From the NCBI RefSeq assembly GCF_036884655.1, contig NC_088339.1, positions 20,476,501 through 20,540,500 of the forward strand: 64,000 bases of DNA, written 5' to 3'. Numbering within the stretch: the first letter of the stretch is position 1; every line of letters starts with the position of its first letter. This DNA comes from Musa acuminata AAA Group (lineage: Eukaryota; Streptophyta; Magnoliopsida; Zingiberales; Musaceae). This document shows, one piece after another, positions 1-11,072 of the stretch. Both the position numbers and the translations under genes were made by a program. A model generated the notes under the pieces. The model did not search any database. It was not told where the DNA came from and worked only from the letters and a program-made list of their open reading frames with translations.

Positions 1-543
1 TGTTGGATATCTGTTAAGCCCCTTTATTATTGAATCTTATGGATGTAATACAATAAAAGCCAATAAGAGATTCTTTGATATAGATCCACTAATTTAAATA
101 GCTTGGGTAGTTGGATGGAGATATAATACCCAATAGGGTAGGATCCATTAGGGTTAAGTTGATAGGGAGCTGTTATAAATAGGAGGGAACTAAAGGTTCA
201 TAGGCTAGAGCTTCTCTTGGTTGTCATCTCCTATTCTCCTCTCCCCTTCTCCTTCTCAGATAGCAGGTCTGAAGATTTGAGAAGTGTCGTCGCAGCCCTG
301 TTGTATGGATCACCGCTGGAGAGGAGGACGCTTGACCTCATTTACCCTCTCTTATAGATCTACAAGGATTCAGGGATATACGATCTCCCTATGTAATACA
401 ATCTTTCATATACGTAGTTTTTAATTTTGCGAATTTTGCGCACAACTCTTTGTACGATGATAAACATAATTTATAAAAAATTTGATGATTTTATTTTTTG
501 TTCTTTCGCTATGCATGCAATGTCACCCTTAAATTTCTCCACA
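1..543 (+). mobile_element. Ty1/copia LTR, copy A
   Basis: The segment starts TGTTGGA, ends TTTCTCCACA, and has a promoter-like TATAAATAGGAGGGA at about 174-188. It aligns throughout with 28284-28793, where the same LTR lies downstream of a degenerate copia polyprotein, so this is most likely the 3' LTR of a copia element whose body lies left of the window. Copy A has about 30 extra bases near its 5' end. The window begins exactly at the LTR start, so any upstream part cannot be seen. Confidence 0.7.
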
Positions 544-884
544 ATTATGAGTTAGGAGGGCCGTCCATACTAGGTCCATAGTGGGAAACTAACATGACAT
601 GGTACAGGTACTATAAAATGTTTAATCCTAAAAATATTAGAAAACAATACATCATGGATGCAACAAAAGTAGATTTTGAATATGTAATACTATATATAAT
701 TATCTTATAGCATTACGGTAAGATTCATACATGATGATTCGTAACTTACATTGCAGCAGGTCATATTTTTGAATAATCCATGTCCACCTTAACTTTTTCG
801 TCTACCCTAATCATTTACAAAACTTGTCACTTTAGTCATTATTTCATTATATGTAATTAATTTATGATATTATAATAAGTAGTT
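544..884. other. Flank of the copia LTR, no gene
   Basis: AT-rich non-coding DNA that also follows the LTR in copy B (28794-29134). It is part of the segmental duplication. No coding potential or RNA gene is visible. Confidence 0.6.
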
Positions 885-1627
885 TTATACAGCGATTTTA
901 ATAAGCGTCTCGGTTTCTCACTTAGGTGCTTAGGCGAGGTGAGATGAGGCCTAAGTGCCTTGCATCGCCTCCGGGTGATGCGATTCTTGAAGCGATGCCT
1001 GGACGCTCGCTTGAGCCTAGCCATCCGACATCTCACCTAAGTGAAAGTGGCTTGTGTTTATGTATGGTTCAATTGAACATATAAGTTGGTTTAACTGAAT
1101 TAATTAAAGAAAATCACCTGATCAGAGCAGTCGGAATCAAGAAAAGACCGAGAAGAGACATAACAAAAGCATATCAAGAGATTGGAAAAAAAAAGCCTTG
1201 GCAGAAAGGAAGGCATTGACATGAAGGCGAATACAATGGAATCAATCTGTGCTCGACGACGGATGGGAGGGCAGAAGACGTGATCGATCATCAAAGGACG
1301 AAGAGTTTGAGGTTTGAAGGAAAAGGAGTAGGGGGATGACAGATCCCTTTTGCTCTCTCTCTCTCTTTCTCTTTCACGATCTACCTTTTGTCATGCCCAT
1401 GTTGCGATGCATGATGGACTAATGTCAGGAAGTATTAAATTGCAATGAGAGGATTTGGGTTTCGAAAGTTTACCATATATAAGTAGCGCACTTGGTTCCA
1501 ATTCTATCGTGTCAAGACGCTAATTGACTCACCCAATTTTAGATGTGGGTCAATTATCATTCTATCAAATGGAGTCGAGCTTAAATTACCAGACAACTCA
1601 AGTATAGCAATCAAAGAATCATATCGT

Positions 1628-1720
<93 letters not shown>

Positions 1721-2165
1721 GTGCAAATACTATTGGTGCTCAACTCATATCTAGATTTGCTTAGATTTAATGTTATATGAAAGATTCAAATGGTCGAATT
1801 AGGACATGACTATAAGTACATTGACATGGAATCGATCCGTTTAGGTAAATCAATTATCGCTTCTCCTCTTAAGGGTATTAGTCATTTCAAGATGACTAAA
1901 AACCTAATATTTACTTTATTGTAGCTCTCTCGTTGATCTCCATTTCCGTCTCTCTTCTTTTTGAAAGTAAAAATGAGTGTAAATATCTCAAGTTGATTTT
2001 AATTTGATGTGATATTTTTATTTTTATGATCATATTTATCAATCATAATATATTTTTTTTTATTTTAATATTTTAGAAGGTCTTGCTTTGTTCGAGTGGG
2101 CACTTAGGTCTCAGACGTTTTGGGACTATGGTGTCTTGTGCTTTAAAAGACATTAGTTCAATATG
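885..2165. mobile_element. Putative non-autonomous DNA element, copy A
   Basis: The left part (about 890-1050) is a locally GC-rich imperfect palindrome built on AGGCGAGGTGAG and CCTAAGTG-type words. The right part (about 2085-2155) carries related words (CACTTAGGTCTCAGACG). Between them is AT-rich non-coding sequence with an AT microsatellite. This looks like a MITE-type element with degenerate terminal repeats, but I could not define exact ends or a target duplication. The same block is at 29135-31100. Confidence 0.35.
1632..1717. repeat. (AT)n microsatellite
   Basis: An uninterrupted AT dinucleotide run of about 86 bases. The orthologous run in copy B is at 30569-30651. Confidence 0.95.
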
Positions 2166-2474
2166 AATAACACATTATATAGTGGGCCATAAGTTTGGAG
2201 AACCGGCCACCTTGATTTCTTTCTACCATGGTCATTTATAAAAAGTTACTTTTAATTATTTAGTATTTTAAGAAAATAGAGAAGATAGTAAGAACTTATG
2301 ATATACTAATAAAGGTCATTCTTTTAAATGTAATAATACTATAATATGTTCATGTAATTGATTTACCTTATCATATATGAATCTTGACAAAAAAAAAAGG
2401 GAAAAAAAGAGAAAATTCTCCCAAGAAACATCCTTATAAAGTGTATCTTCTATCTTTATTTTCTTAGAATATTA

Positions 2475-2506
<32 letters not shown>

Positions 2507-2508
2507 AC

Positions 2509-5500
2509 AAGGATCTGAATTTCGTATCATATCGCTTATTACAAGCGACACGTATTGGTTCGCCAACCTATCAACACACGGACCGCTCGCTACCATACGG
2601 TACCAAATTTTTGGTAGACGGTAGCGGTCAAAATTTCGATCATTATTGATCTATACTAAATGATAATAATCGAAATCGATAATTATCGATTTATATTAAT
2701 TTTTAAACTATCAATTTGATCATTGGAGGCTTCCTAAAGGGTTTTTAAAGCCTTTTCTCGCCCTTCTTTTATTTCATTTAACTCTCACACTCTCTCAAAC
2801 TCATTTTTACTCATAATCTCTCTTTTATTCTTACATTTTCACTCTCATAAATTTAACAAAGCAATAATTTATGGATTAAATCAAATTTAGGAGGATTAAG
2901 AGGAAGAACTTTTTAATCAAGAGGTGTGTATTCTCTGTTTAGATTTCTATTGATTTATGAGATGATTAAGCCTATTCTATGTGATGTATGACTTAATGTC
3001 GATTATGTTGTTTAATATGTTTTTTGATGGTAGAATAGTATTAATTAGAGAGTAATTAAGGTCTTTAATGTTGTGATTAGTATTTTTAATATTAATTTAT
3101 TCTAAATTAGATACTTAATAGTCAAATGTTTATATTTCATGCATATTGGATCATATGTTTATGATAGTATAATAGGTTTAATTGGGTTTTAATAAAATTT
3201 TTTAATGTAATGATTAGTGATTTTAATAATAATTTAATCAAAATTTGATTGATATTGAGTCAATTCAATATCTTTAATATATATTAGGGTATTTGGCATG
3301 TTTATAGTGTTGAAAGAGAAATAATTAGTGAGTAATTAACCATGTTAATAGTGTGATTAGTGTATCTAATGATGATTTCATTGTAATTTGACTTATATTT
3401 AATCAGAATTACATATTTAATACTTCTTTTATATGTTTAACATATTTATCATGATAAAATAAAGTTAATTAGGTTTTAATAAATTTTTTTAATATTATAA
3501 TTAGTGGTTTTAATGATAATTTAATCAAAATTTGATCGATATAGGGTCAAATCAATATCTTTAATATCTATTAGGGTCTTTGACATATTTATAGTATTGA
3601 AAGAGAAATAATTAATAAGAATTAATTGTATTAATAGTGTGATTAGTATATCTATTTCATCGTAATTTGACTTATATTTCATCAAAATTATGTATTTAAT
3701 TCTTATTTTATATGTTTAACATATTTATGGTGGTAAAATAAAGTTAATTAGGTTTTAATAAATTTTTTTAATATTATAATTAGTAGTTTTAATGATGATT
3801 TAATCAAAATTTGATTGATATTTGGTCAATTCAATATCTTTAATACATATTAGGGTGTTTGACATGTTTATAGCTTATTTAATTTAAATTTGGTATGAAC
3901 ACGACACCAAAGGAATAACCATCTGATGATGCTTACGCTCATGCTCGAAAGATAGATGGGAACCACCATCGTTAGCAATGTATTTATTGTAACTACATTG
4001 GCAAGAGTGGAGGAATCACTCGAGTGAAGATGTATTTGGCCGGCGGGTATCTCGATGTTCCAAAATGCAAGAAGGTTTCGACGGAGGTTCATAAATCATT
4101 TTAAAATAAGTTAATACAAGCAAGAGAAAATACAATAAAAAGGAAGGTAAGAGTTGAGGAAGAATACTGTAAGGCTACACAGGAACCAGTTTATGATGAC
4201 TATGAGGGTCGCAATGATAAAATCGATCCGAATCTCACAATTGGTATTCGTGCATCACTGGAGCATCAGTATATGTACGACGAAGCAATGAGGTATCGAT
4301 GACCTGACTCAATTGGAGCATAGCAGTGGTAGTGGATCTGCGTCAAAAGAAATCCAGAGGCTGGCCAACATGAGGCAACCAACTACCCCTCCTTAGTTAA
4401 GAGAACTAGTAGCATAAGGCATGGTGGACTTCGTGATTTTATGAGACATCTTGGCAAGAGGTTCTCACTAGATATTATTGATATTGATCCATAAGTCTAT
4501 CCTTCACAAACAACGAAACAAACATAGATTTATGATGTATATACAAAAGAAAAGAAGCAGGATATTGGGAAGGTAATTTTAAAATGGTTTAACTTTTATA
4601 GGATTCCAGCAAACGTAACCCAAGGTCCATATTATCAGAGTATGGTCTCCTCTATTCAAAATTCTGGCACGGGGATCCAACCTTCAACATCAAGGGAGAT
4701 TTATGACGAGTATTTAGATAAGAATGATCAAATCCTTCAAGAGGTAATATGACGAATATGAGGTGATTCTAACATGTGACAATTGGACAGGGCTAACCAA
4801 AATAAGTATTATTAATTTTCTTATTTATTACAACAAACGAGTGGTGTTTTATAAGTTAGTTAATGCTTCTGACAAGATTCAAGATGCAAAGTATATTGAA
4901 AACTTAATAGACACCGTAGTAAAGAAGATTGGACTATTGTAAATTGTCCAAATAGTTATCGACAATGGAGCAAATTTCAAAAGGGCTAGTTTATAGTTGA
5001 TGAAAAAAAAATATTATTTTGGACTTTATGTGCAGCTCATTGCATGGATTTAATGTTGAAAGATATTAGCGAGCTACCATTAGTCAGTATGTAGCTCAAG
5101 CACAATCAATTACAAAGTTTATACTTAATCATCACTAGGTCCACTCTTTAATGTAAAAGTATATAAAAGGTAAGATACTCAAACCTCAAGTCACTCGATT
5201 TACTACCAATTTCATTGCATTAAAGTCATTACAACAAAAAAGGTATGGCCTCAAGGCAATGGTCACATTACAAGAATGGTCTGATTCCAAGTATTCGAGA
5301 TCGAGTGATGGAAAGAAGATGGAAAAGACCATTCTTTTTTCTAGATTTTAGGAGACCATGATTGAAATCATAAAAGGTGTGGAACTGCTTTATGTTGTCC
5401 TCCATAAGGTCGATATGGACAAGCATCCATAGATGTATTATCTTAAACATATGCTGATTACAACAAGAGCGAAGGTTAAGAAAGCTTTCAAAGATAATTT

Positions 5501-6177
5501 TAAGGCCCACTAATACTTACATATCATTGATCATAGGACTGAAGTTTATATGGAGTAAGATATCCATAATGTAGGTAAATTCATATTTAATGTAATTTAA
5601 TTCATATTTTTTTATTATATGAAAATTTATTGTTAATAAAATTATGACTTGTAGCGCATTATCTAAAGATGACAATTCAATTTCGATAGTCTCTTGAACG
5701 TAAAATGATTTATTATCGGCACTAAGAAATGTTATATATTGACTCTTGTCAAACACTATCGATGAAGCCAATGCTATTATAGAGGATCGATTATTCCGAG
5801 AAATAATTGGTTCATTTTTCGACGTTGTAGCTGTATCATGTCATTACACTATAAATCCTAGTGAGGAAAAGTTACACACATATTGATTATTAATTATATT
5901 TAATATTAATTATTTATAATTATATTATATAAATAAAGTCATATTTATATCATTTTGCAGTTGAGTGGTGGCTGCAATTTGGAGGGGACGCACCAAATTT
6001 AAGAAAGGTTGTCGTTCTTATACTTTCATAAATGATGACATCTAGTGGTTGTAAACATAATTGGTCCACATTTATATTGATTTACATGAAGGTCCGTAAT
6101 GGACTATCATATAGATGGTTGGATAAATAAGTATATGTCCACTATAACATATGGTTAAGGTCGCAGTGTGTCGAGTT
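2509..6177 (+). mobile_element. hAT transposon copy A, 5' part, cut by gypsy
   Basis: The 5' terminus AAGGATCTGAATTTCGTATC matches copy B (from 31462), where both ends and an 8-bp target duplication can be read. After about 1.35 kb of AT-rich leader come BED zinc-finger, DUF659 and hAT dimerisation remnants, ending at GAGTT (6173-6177), the target of the gypsy insertion. The 3' end of this hAT copy is missing because the segmental duplication junction at 23398 truncates the nest. Confidence 0.7.
3928..6177 (+). pseudogene. hAT transposase remnant, copy A
   Basis: Reading across several frames and stops gives three pieces in the right order for a plant hAT transposase. First is a BED-type zinc finger (about 3970-4080; QCIYCNYIGKSGGITRVK, then YLDVPKCKK). 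Second is a DUF659-like domain (about 4560-5040; DNWTGLTK, then VIDNGANFKRAS). Third is the hAT C-terminal dimerisation region (about 5960-6177; EWWLQFGGDAPNLRK, SGCKHNWSTF, YVHYN). Numerous stops and frameshifts make it non-functional. The last domain is interrupted at 6178 by the gypsy LTR; its continuation is visible only in copy B at 45203. Confidence 0.75.
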
Positions 6178-8088
6178 TGTAACATCCCTCGTTTCTAAAT
6201 TTTCATATAAATTTTTAATTATAATGTAAGTATCCATTTTGAATTCTATAGAAGATCCTAAATATAAATATGAGAATCTATTTATAAAATCTGAGGATCT
6301 ATTTGTAAAAAAATTGAGGATCAATTTGTAAACTCTAAGGACCTAATCATAAATATAAATAATACAAGGACTAAATTATAAAATATACAAAATAATAAGT
6401 TTTACCACTTAAGCCTCTCTGCCTTAGTTCCTAAGGAACCTGAGAAGGCAGCTTGCATTGGAAAGGAGACGAAGAGAGAAAGAAGAAGAAGTAAAAAGAA
6501 GAAGAGAAATTTGGGGCTTTAGGTCATTTTGCTCAAATCTTCTCATTTGGGATCAAAATCTTTGAAAGACAAGTGTTCTAACCTCATCCTATATTAATCT
6601 TAATATGTATTTTCATTTTAATTCTGAATACTTCGAAATATTTTAACTTAGCAACATATATTTCTCTCGTTTAAATACAAAACCATAAATCTGAAATTTT
6701 ACAGTAGTATGATCTCTATGCATTGTTTCAGTCATAACTTTTAGCATCGAACACTAATTTAAGTAAACCTAATTTATTTGAAAGAAGACTCACACTCTTT
6801 CTTTTGATGCTTGAATTGAAAATTTTGGAGTTTAAATGTCTACATCAACTTCTGTATTAATTAACCTTATAGATTCTGCAAAATAGGGATCATAATTTCT
6901 GACATTTTGATACTAACTGTATATAACTTTCTGTTGGGAATAATGATTTATGCAAAATATGATTTATTAGAAACTAGACTCATAAATCATTTTGTGCATA
7001 CGAATTTGAAAGATTTAAAGCACAAATGCCAACTAAAACATCTATTTTAATAGACCCTATAGATTCGGTAAAACAAAGATGATGTTTTCTGATCTTTTGT
7101 CACTAAATTATTTGTAACTCTTTGTTAGAAACTCCAATTCATACAAGCTTAGTTTATTTGAAACTAGATTAATATATCTTTCAAATGACACTAATTTTGA
7201 GTAAATTGGAGCATAATTGGTTATTTAAATAATTCATGAAATACGCTTCAAATTCTATCAAAATTGAGTTTTGTCGATTTTTCCTATTCATGTTTCATCC
7301 CTTTGAAAATTAATTTTAGCTAAAATTCTTTCTTCAATTATGCTTTATATTATTGCTTTTAATTCTTATAATGCTCATCCTTAAATTATTTATATTCCTA
7401 AATCTATTATGTAAAGTTTATGGTTGAATCGCCTTGTTTCATATAGGCACATGTATGTTTAGTTGTTTTCGCATGTGCTTCTGATATATGCTAATCTTAT
7501 TGTTCACAATGCTCTTTTTGTACTCTGGTATTTGGGGGAGTATTTGGACCTTTGTCAGAAATAGTAACGGGATTATCTAGACCTTTGCCAGAAATGATAA
7601 ATGGTGTACGCTTAGAGCCTACGATACTTTGCCAGTCCCCATTGACTTCATCCAGATGTGGATAGATGACACTCCCAAATATGAGAGATTATATTTATGA
7701 TCCCACTTCACCTTTTATGTGTTTGATACGATATCCAAAGCTTTGGTTATGTGTTTCTATGTGTACTTTGGATAAGAATGAAATGAATCAACATTAAATA
7801 TAACATTTGAGCTTTTGTTTCCTATTTGTTCTTTTGATATGATCCAAAATGCTTCTTATTTCAATGATACACTTCAATTACTCTTTACTCTCTTGTTATA
7901 AATAAAACATGTTTCAAAATGAAATGACACTAAATTATGCAGGTTTTATGGATTGTTAGAAGTTTGAATGTTTTTAGTATCCTCAAATGTTAGTTTAGAT
8001 TCTAGATTGGATTGTCGATGAAATTTTAATATTATCGATTTAAGACAAGGTCACACCTCCTAAAAATGACAATTCGGGGGACGTGACA
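6178..8088 (+). repeat. Gypsy chromovirus 5' LTR, copy A
   Basis: The 1911-bp LTR starts TGTAACATCC and ends GACGTGACA, followed by a decayed tRNA-Met-type primer site (GGTAGTATTAGAG; better preserved in copy B). It is preceded by GAGTT, the 5-bp target duplication seen complete in copy B. It lacks about 500 bp that are present in the 3' LTR of copy B. Confidence 0.85.
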
Positions 8089-9799
8089 AAGGTAGTATTA
8101 GAGAATGAAATGAGGATCACTAAGATTTTCTTTAGATATACTAGATGTGTAATATATTTTGAGGTTTAGTGATTTTTATGTAGAGATTGATCAAAATTTC
8201 TCTTTTGCTATTTTTAGGAAGCAAGGTTGTAAGATCATCTGGTTCTCCTATTACATCTACTTATGATTAGTTGAGTAGGATTTTCAGAACTCTGGAAACT
8301 ATGACACAAGTGATGTAACAACAAGTCCAATAAGGAAGAAATGATGGAGCGGGGACATCAAATCAAACTAGGTTAGGAATTAAATAGTTTATGAAGCTTA
8401 GTCCTCTCAGATTTAGTGGTGAGCTTGATCCAATGATAGCAAAACAATGGATGATGTGAATGGAGAAAATATTTGACGTCTTAAATTGCTCTGATGATCA
8501 TAAGGTTTCTCTTACTACCTTTATGTTGGAATGAGAGGTTGAACACTAGTGGAGAATAATGAAGAGGATTTCTGAAGTTAGACATGAGCCAATCATTTTG
8601 AAAGTATTTGTAGAAAAATTCAACAATAAATATTTTCTAGATTGTATTAGAGAGCAGAAAGAATTGGACTCCTTAAATCTCATATAAGGAAACTTGACGG
8701 TAACAAAATATGAATCCAAATTCACTAAGCTCTCCAGATTTGCCACACATATAATTGATGATGAATCTAGAAAAGCAAATAGGTTTGAAAGGCAGCAATA
8801 AGAAGTTAGATATCAGCCTTAAAACTCAAAGCATATGTTGATGTAATAGAAAGAGCTTTGATAATCGAAAAAGACTTAGATGAGATACAGGAAATCAAGG
8901 GCAAGAATAGCAAAGACAAGTTTACTAGCAAAAGTAAGAGAGGAAATAAATCAAAAAGTAACAACAAGAGGGTAAAGGCATCTAGATTTGAAAAAGAAAA
9001 GCCACCACAAATGACTCAATCATGTGCAAGATGCGGGTTAAATCATGAAATAAGTCAGTGTTTTTGGATGATTGGAGCTTGTTTTGCTTACGAAAAGTTG
9101 AATCATAAAGTAAAATATTACCCTTCGAAGAAGAAGAAAGAGCCACTGCCTCTTGGACCATCAGCCCATATTAGAGTTTATGCTATCACTAAACAAGATT
9201 CCAGAGCTTCTATATCAGTGGTTGAAGGTATTCTTCATGTTTCTAATAGAAATGCAAAAGTTTTGTTTTATCCTTGTTCCAGCCTATCTTTTGTTTCATA
9301 ATGTTTTGCTTATTACTTGGGCATTCAATCTAGACCACTGGATTATATATTAATGTAACTACTATTTTTGGGGATTCTTTGACTACAAACTTGGTTTATC
9401 TATCTTGTTTGATTTCTATCGGAAAACACAAACTCCTTGCTGATTTGATTCTCCTAGAGATCCAGGGTTTTGATATTATACTTGACATGGATTGACTATC
9501 TTTCTATCATACCAGTATTGATTGCTATACAAAAATAATTACTTTCTACATACCAGATCAGCCTATATTTTACTTTGAGAGTATTAGGCATGATTTACCT
9601 CTTTGCTTGATATCGGTACTTCAAGCTCATCGTCTTATATAGAAGGGTTGTTTTTATTATATTGTGTGTATAAAGGAGCATTCAGATCAAAAAACTTACT
9701 TAAATGAAACTTTGGTGGTCAAAGAGTTCCCATATATATTTCCAGATGACTTACTTGGATTACCTCCAAACAGAGAGGGTGAATTTGCTCTTAATTTGG
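8089..9799 (+). pseudogene. Gypsy gag-protease remnant, copy A
   Basis: Broken reading frames keep the order of a chromovirus polyprotein: a retrotransposon gag domain (about 8400-8790, with EFNNKYF- and KFTKLSRFA-like words), a CCHC-type knuckle (SCARCGLNHEISQCFW, about 9022-9070), a degenerate aspartic protease (about 9180-9300), then the start of the reverse transcriptase (9660-9799). Many stop codons are present. The polyprotein is interrupted at 9799/9800 by the young copia element and resumes after 19307, with the last 188 bases before the insertion repeated after it. Confidence 0.8.
9612..9799 (+). repeat. 188-bp target duplication, left copy
   Basis: These 188 bases of gypsy pol sequence, from ATCGGTACTTC to TTAATTTGG, are identical base for base to 19120-19307 on the other side of the young copia element. 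Copy B has the segment only once (about 38550-38737), so the duplication is specific to this insertion. Confidence 0.95.
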
Positions 9800-10309
9800 G
9801 AACTCGGTTTTTGATGATATAATCAATTGGTGGGTTAATTGATCTAATCCATATTATTGAGTTAAGTGTGCAGGATTAACTACGATAATCAGAAAACATA
9901 AAGCAAGGATACCGGAGTCGAGCTCGATGGACGTTTAAGAGACCGAAGAATCATCGGAGATGCTGCCGGAACCGTCCGAGAAGAAATCGGGAACGTGTCG
10001 GAAGTTCGCCGAAGAAATCGTCGGAGGCTCGCGGAGATCACCAAGAAGGCTCGGCTACTCGTTAAAGTCATCACAAAGATTGGGAGCTTGCAGGGAGTCC
10101 GTCGGAAGAAGTTCGTCGGAAAGCTCGCCGGAACAAGACTCGACGTTCGCGGTTAAAAAACTTGCTTAGGATGTTTTTTTTTATGTAGTTCACCTGTAAT
10201 TAGGATTAGGATTAAGAGATAATCCTATATCCTGGTTAGGGGCCAACTGGGCCCAAAGTCAAATTTGGTTTGGGCGAAAAATAAGCCAAACCAATGAATC
10301 GGAAAGCCA

Positions 10310-10450
10310 GGCGGTGGAACCGCCTGGCTGGGCGGTGAAACCGCCCAGCACCCGAGTGCTGGGCGGTGACACCTCCTTGGCTGGGCGGTTGCACCGTCCA
10401 GCACCCGAGCGCTGGGCGGTGGCACCGCCTGGCTGGGCGGTGGAACCGCC
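10310..10450. promoter_or_regulatory. GGCGGT...ACCGCC palindrome array in LTR U3
   Basis: Several short inverted repeats of the form GGCGGTGRNACCGCC, separated by CTGGGCGGT and CAGCACCCGAG words, lie about 60-200 bp upstream of the TATA box. The array recurs at 18409-18549 in the 3' LTR, internally before ORF3 (15841-15980), and in the related LTRs at 27319-27456 and 43577-43673. Position suggests an enhancer-like role; this is inference. Confidence 0.7.
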
Positions 10451-10512
10451 AGCACCGGGAACCCTAAGAGAATTCAAATTTTGGAGCCCAAAATTTGAAT
10501 CCTCTTGAGGCC

Positions 10513-10520
10513 TATAAATA
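10513..10520 (+). promoter_or_regulatory. TATA box of Sirevirus 5' LTR
   Basis: TATAAATA in GGCCTATAAATACCCC is the only strong TATA box in the LTR. The equivalent box in the 3' LTR is at 18612-18619, and related LTRs keep one at the matching place. It marks the likely U3/R start for genomic RNA. Confidence 0.75.
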
Positions 10521-11022
10521 CCCCTCAAATCTCAGCTGAGGTTACAACTTTTGAGAAGCATTTTGATTGAGAGAAAAGTCTTAGAAAGTCTTAGCAAGTC
10601 TTGTTTTCAATTTGCTAGAGAGTTCTCCTCCTTCTTTCTTATTGAAAATTTGTAAGAGGTTGAGCTGCTTGTAAAAGGTTGTAAGAGGGGTGTTTACCCT
10701 TCCATTTCAAGAGACTTGCTAGTGGAAGGTGGGAGCCTCATCGAAGAGGGGCCTCGCAAGTGGAGTAGGTCATTTGACCGAACCACTCTAAAAATCGGCG
10801 TAATCTCTGGTTTGCTTTTTATTATTGTCATTTACATTACTGCAAATCTTCTTACTGCTTTAGTTCCTTATTACTCTTGCTGCGCAACTTTAAGAATACG
10901 CCTTCAAGTTAAATTTCTCAAGTTTCATTCTTAACGTACGAAAGATTTTGATTAAAATCGAAGTTTTAATCCGCTGCACTAATTCACCCCCCCCCTCTTA
11001 GTGCCGCTCCGATCCTAACAAG

Positions 11023-11034
11023 TGGTATCAGAGC
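11023..11034 (+). promoter_or_regulatory. Primer binding site (initiator tRNA-Met)
   Basis: TGGTATCAGAGC begins two bases after the LTR end CCTAACA and is complementary to the 3' end of plant initiator tRNA-Met, the usual minus-strand primer of copia elements. Confidence 0.93.
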
Positions 11035-11072
11035 AAGGTTATCTCTCATATTTGGTTTAATACCCAAGAGAG

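Larger units (their letters stand above)
9800..11020 (+). repeat. Sirevirus 5' LTR (1221 bp, 5' end clipped)
   Basis: It aligns with 17894-19119, but begins GAACTCGG where the 3' LTR begins TGTTGAATCTCGG, so it lacks TGTT plus one T. U3 contains a GC-rich palindrome array (10310-10450) and a TATA box TATAAATA (10513-10520). U5 ends in a C9 tract, CTCTTAGTGCCGCTCC and CCTAACA. Small reading frames within the LTR are considered spurious. Confidence 0.95.

Noticed and set aside
10225..10934. Several 60-90 codon ORFs inside the Sirevirus LTRs
   Set aside because: They occur on both strands in overlapping frames over the palindromic GC-rich U3 and are repeated identically in the 3' LTR; no domain or codon support.
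11023..11034. tRNA-Met gene fragment
   Set aside because: The match is only the 12-base primer-complement at an LTR boundary, so it is a primer binding site.
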